From contig DAOVOW010000004.1 of NCBI GenBank assembly GCA_030629485.1, forward strand, positions 1-16,527: DNA of 16,527 nucleotides, given 5' to 3'. Below, in pieces: positions 15,625 to 16,527 of the stretch (position 1 is the first letter of the stretch; every line of letters begins with the position of its first letter). The DNA comes from a bacterium. Lineage in GTDB: Bacteria; Zixibacteria; MSB-5A5; GN15; FEB-12. The notes under the pieces were generated by a model. It did not search any database. It saw nothing but the letters and a program-made list of their open reading frames with translations, and was not told the DNA's origin. The position numbers and the translations under genes are program-made.

Positions 15625-15627
15625 TTT

Positions 15628-15981
15628 ATGACAACTGAAAAGAGTAGTAAAAAAGCTGAAGCAGTTGAGAGTGAGAGTACCGCCCGGGCGGGTAATCAAA
15701 CAAGAATCGTATGGGACGACTCGAATATGCGCAGTATTTATGCCAATGTATCCAACGTGGCCAGTGGGCGAGAAGAAGTCGTCCTCTTATTTGGAATGAA
15801 CCAGTCATGGCATGCCGGCCAGAAGGAGGTGAAGGTCCAGCTCATGGATCGAATCATCTTAAGCCCGTTTGCGGCCAAACGGCTGTCCATTTTGCTAAAC
15901 AACGTCCTTCAGGAATATGAAAAACGATATGGTGCGCTGGAGATCGAAGTCACCCGGCCACCAGGATCTTCCATACAATAA
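15628..15981 (+). CDS. Stand-alone DUF3467 domain protein
   Basis: The 117-residue protein consists almost entirely of one DUF3467 domain: NMRSIYANVSNV, REEVVLLFG, VQLMDRIILS, AAKRLSILLNNVLQEYEKRYG. It is a close paralogue of the N-terminal part of the protein encoded at 14110; both begin with KSxKKAEAxES, share AGxQTRI and run together to a PPxGS segment, where this protein ends. Several short DNA stretches are identical between the two genes, which points to a rather recent duplication. DUF3467 has no established biochemical role known to me. The protein is small, soluble and probably cytoplasmic. Its gene has a strong ribosome-binding site and a stop 69 bp before the next start, so it is likely cotranscribed with the GAF-adaptor gene. 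Confidence 0.9.
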   Translation: MTTEKSSKKAEAVESESTARAGNQTRIVWDDSNMRSIYANVSNVASGREEVVLLFGMNQSWHAGQKEVKVQLMDRIILSPFAAKRLSILLNNVLQEYEKRYGALEIEVTRPPGSSIQ

Positions 15982-16050
15982 AACACAATCCTGAGGGTAA
16001 GATTTAGCAACAACAGGATACTTGAAGTGCAGATTTGATTGATCAGTAAT

Positions 16051-16527
16051 ATGGAGCGATTTCCCCCAGGCCGTGATGATAAACCGCGAACACTTCATGC
16101 GGTAGGCGGATCAGAAGATAGTCGTGGTTCTGATCCGGACCGTATCTTTTGGCGGCAGTTTGCCGAAGCCACTACCCCCGAGGCGTTCTGCCAGAGCTGG
16201 CTGCCGCTTCAATGCCGCATGCTTAAAAGGGTCCGTTGCGCCATTGTCCTTTTAGGGACTCCGGACCGCGGTCCCTTTACCCCTGTGGCGGTCTGGCCGG
16301 ACGCCAAGCTTAGCATGCATCACCTCACCGGAGCCGCAGAGCGTGCCCTCAAGGAGCGCCGCGGCCTTCTTGTTGAAAAGGACCACGCCCCCGCCTCTAA
16401 AAATCATTTTCCCGAGAATTTTCACATCGCCTATCCGATCGAGATTGCAGGTAAAATCCACGGTACCGTTGTATTAGGAGTTGACGAGCACGACCGCACT
16501 GCGGTTCAAAATATTATGCGGCAGCTC
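16051..16527 (+). CDS. GAF-domain protein, likely N-terminus of a HlyD-type export adaptor (3' partial)
   Basis: The frame runs from ATG 16051 to the window end (159 codons) without a stop. An in-frame TTG at 16039 is an alternative start; a TGA at 16036 closes the frame before it. No good ribosome-binding site is visible for either. After a polar stretch of about 30 residues, the protein reads RIFWRQFAEATTPEAFCQSW, then CAIVLLGTPDRGPFTPVAVWP, then AAERALKERRGLLV, AYPIEIAGKIHGTVVLGVDE. This is the pattern of a small GAF-like sensor domain. Similar N-termini, as I remember them, precede biotinyl-lipoyl/HlyD domains in membrane-fusion proteins annotated as periplasmic adaptors near giant RTX genes. 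The adaptor part would lie beyond the window, so the HlyD assignment is inference. Confidence 0.75.
   Translation, partial: MERFPPGRDDKPRTLHAVGGSEDSRGSDPDRIFWRQFAEATTPEAFCQSWLPLQCRMLKRVRCAIVLLGTPDRGPFTPVAVWPDAKLSMHHLTGAAERALKERRGLLVEKDHAPASKNHFPENFHIAYPIEIAGKIHGTVVLGVDEHDRTAVQNIMRQL
16107..16137 (+). repeat. 10-bp inverted repeat inside the 5' coding region of the GAF gene
   Basis: CGGATCAGAA (16107-16116) and TTCTGATCCG (16128-16137) are perfect reverse complements separated by 11 bases. The sequence lies in the poorly conserved leader of the protein, just before the conserved RIFWRQF segment. It could form an mRNA hairpin shortly after the start codon or be a protein-binding site. No T run follows, so it is not a terminator. 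Confidence 0.55.

Larger units (their letters stand above)
15286..15627. other. AT-rich intergenic region
   Basis: No credible protein gene is seen in these 342 bp. The region is much richer in A and T than its neighbours. It holds a TTGACA box (15337-15342) without a good -10 at normal spacing, a second box TTGACT (15440-15445) with a better -10, a 12-bp palindrome, a small hairpin with a T run and the ribosome-binding site of the next gene. It is the only long gap in the window and likely the control region for the DUF3467-adaptor genes. Confidence 0.6.

Noticed and set aside
1..16527. tRNA, rRNA, insertion sequences or integrase genes
   Set aside because: None was recognised on either strand; there are no transposase-like ORFs or terminal inverted repeats flanking genes.

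Overview
The window reads as accessory DNA from a Gram-negative bacterium, probably a proteobacterium or desulfobacterium. The reasons are a calcium-binding RTX exoprotein of more than 4,600 residues, the start of what looks like a GAF-fused HlyD-type adaptor, and DUF3467 proteins. No marker gene fixes the taxon. All genes lie on the + strand. GC content looks mid-range in most of the giant gene and lower from about 14,480 to 15,630 (judged by eye, not computed).

Layout. (1) 1-14,010 is one open reading frame that enters the window already open; its true start lies upstream. It encodes a mosaic surface or secreted protein. From N to C it has beta-helix-like repeats, a first Asp/Gly-rich cluster, three Calx-beta-like domains, long RTX nonapeptide arrays (one part is a clear two-type alternating superrepeat), two tandem lectin-like domains, and a C-terminal zinc-metalloprotease-like domain with HELGHVIGLEH. 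(2) 14,011-14,109 is a short gap with a strong hairpin (probable terminator) and an A6-G7 tract abutting the next start codon. (3) 14,110-15,285 encodes a 391-residue protein: an N-terminal DUF3467 domain joined to a C-terminal domain of about 275 residues that may be related to the LynF/TruF/PatF peptide prenyltransferases (tentative). (4) 15,286-15,627 is an AT-rich gap of 342 bp with a candidate promoter, a perfect palindrome and a small hairpin with a T run. (5) 15,628-15,981 encodes a stand-alone DUF3467 paralogue of the first half of gene 3. (6) From 16,051 to the window end runs the start of a GAF-domain protein, likely the N-terminus of a membrane-fusion (HlyD-like) export adaptor.

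Working model (inference). The giant RTX protein is the cargo. The GAF-adaptor gene and genes beyond the right edge probably supply its export machinery. The DUF3467 pair may be accessory or modification factors. The DUF3467-prenyltransferase-like fusion beside its stand-alone DUF3467 paralogue is the most unusual item here and the best candidate for an undescribed activity.
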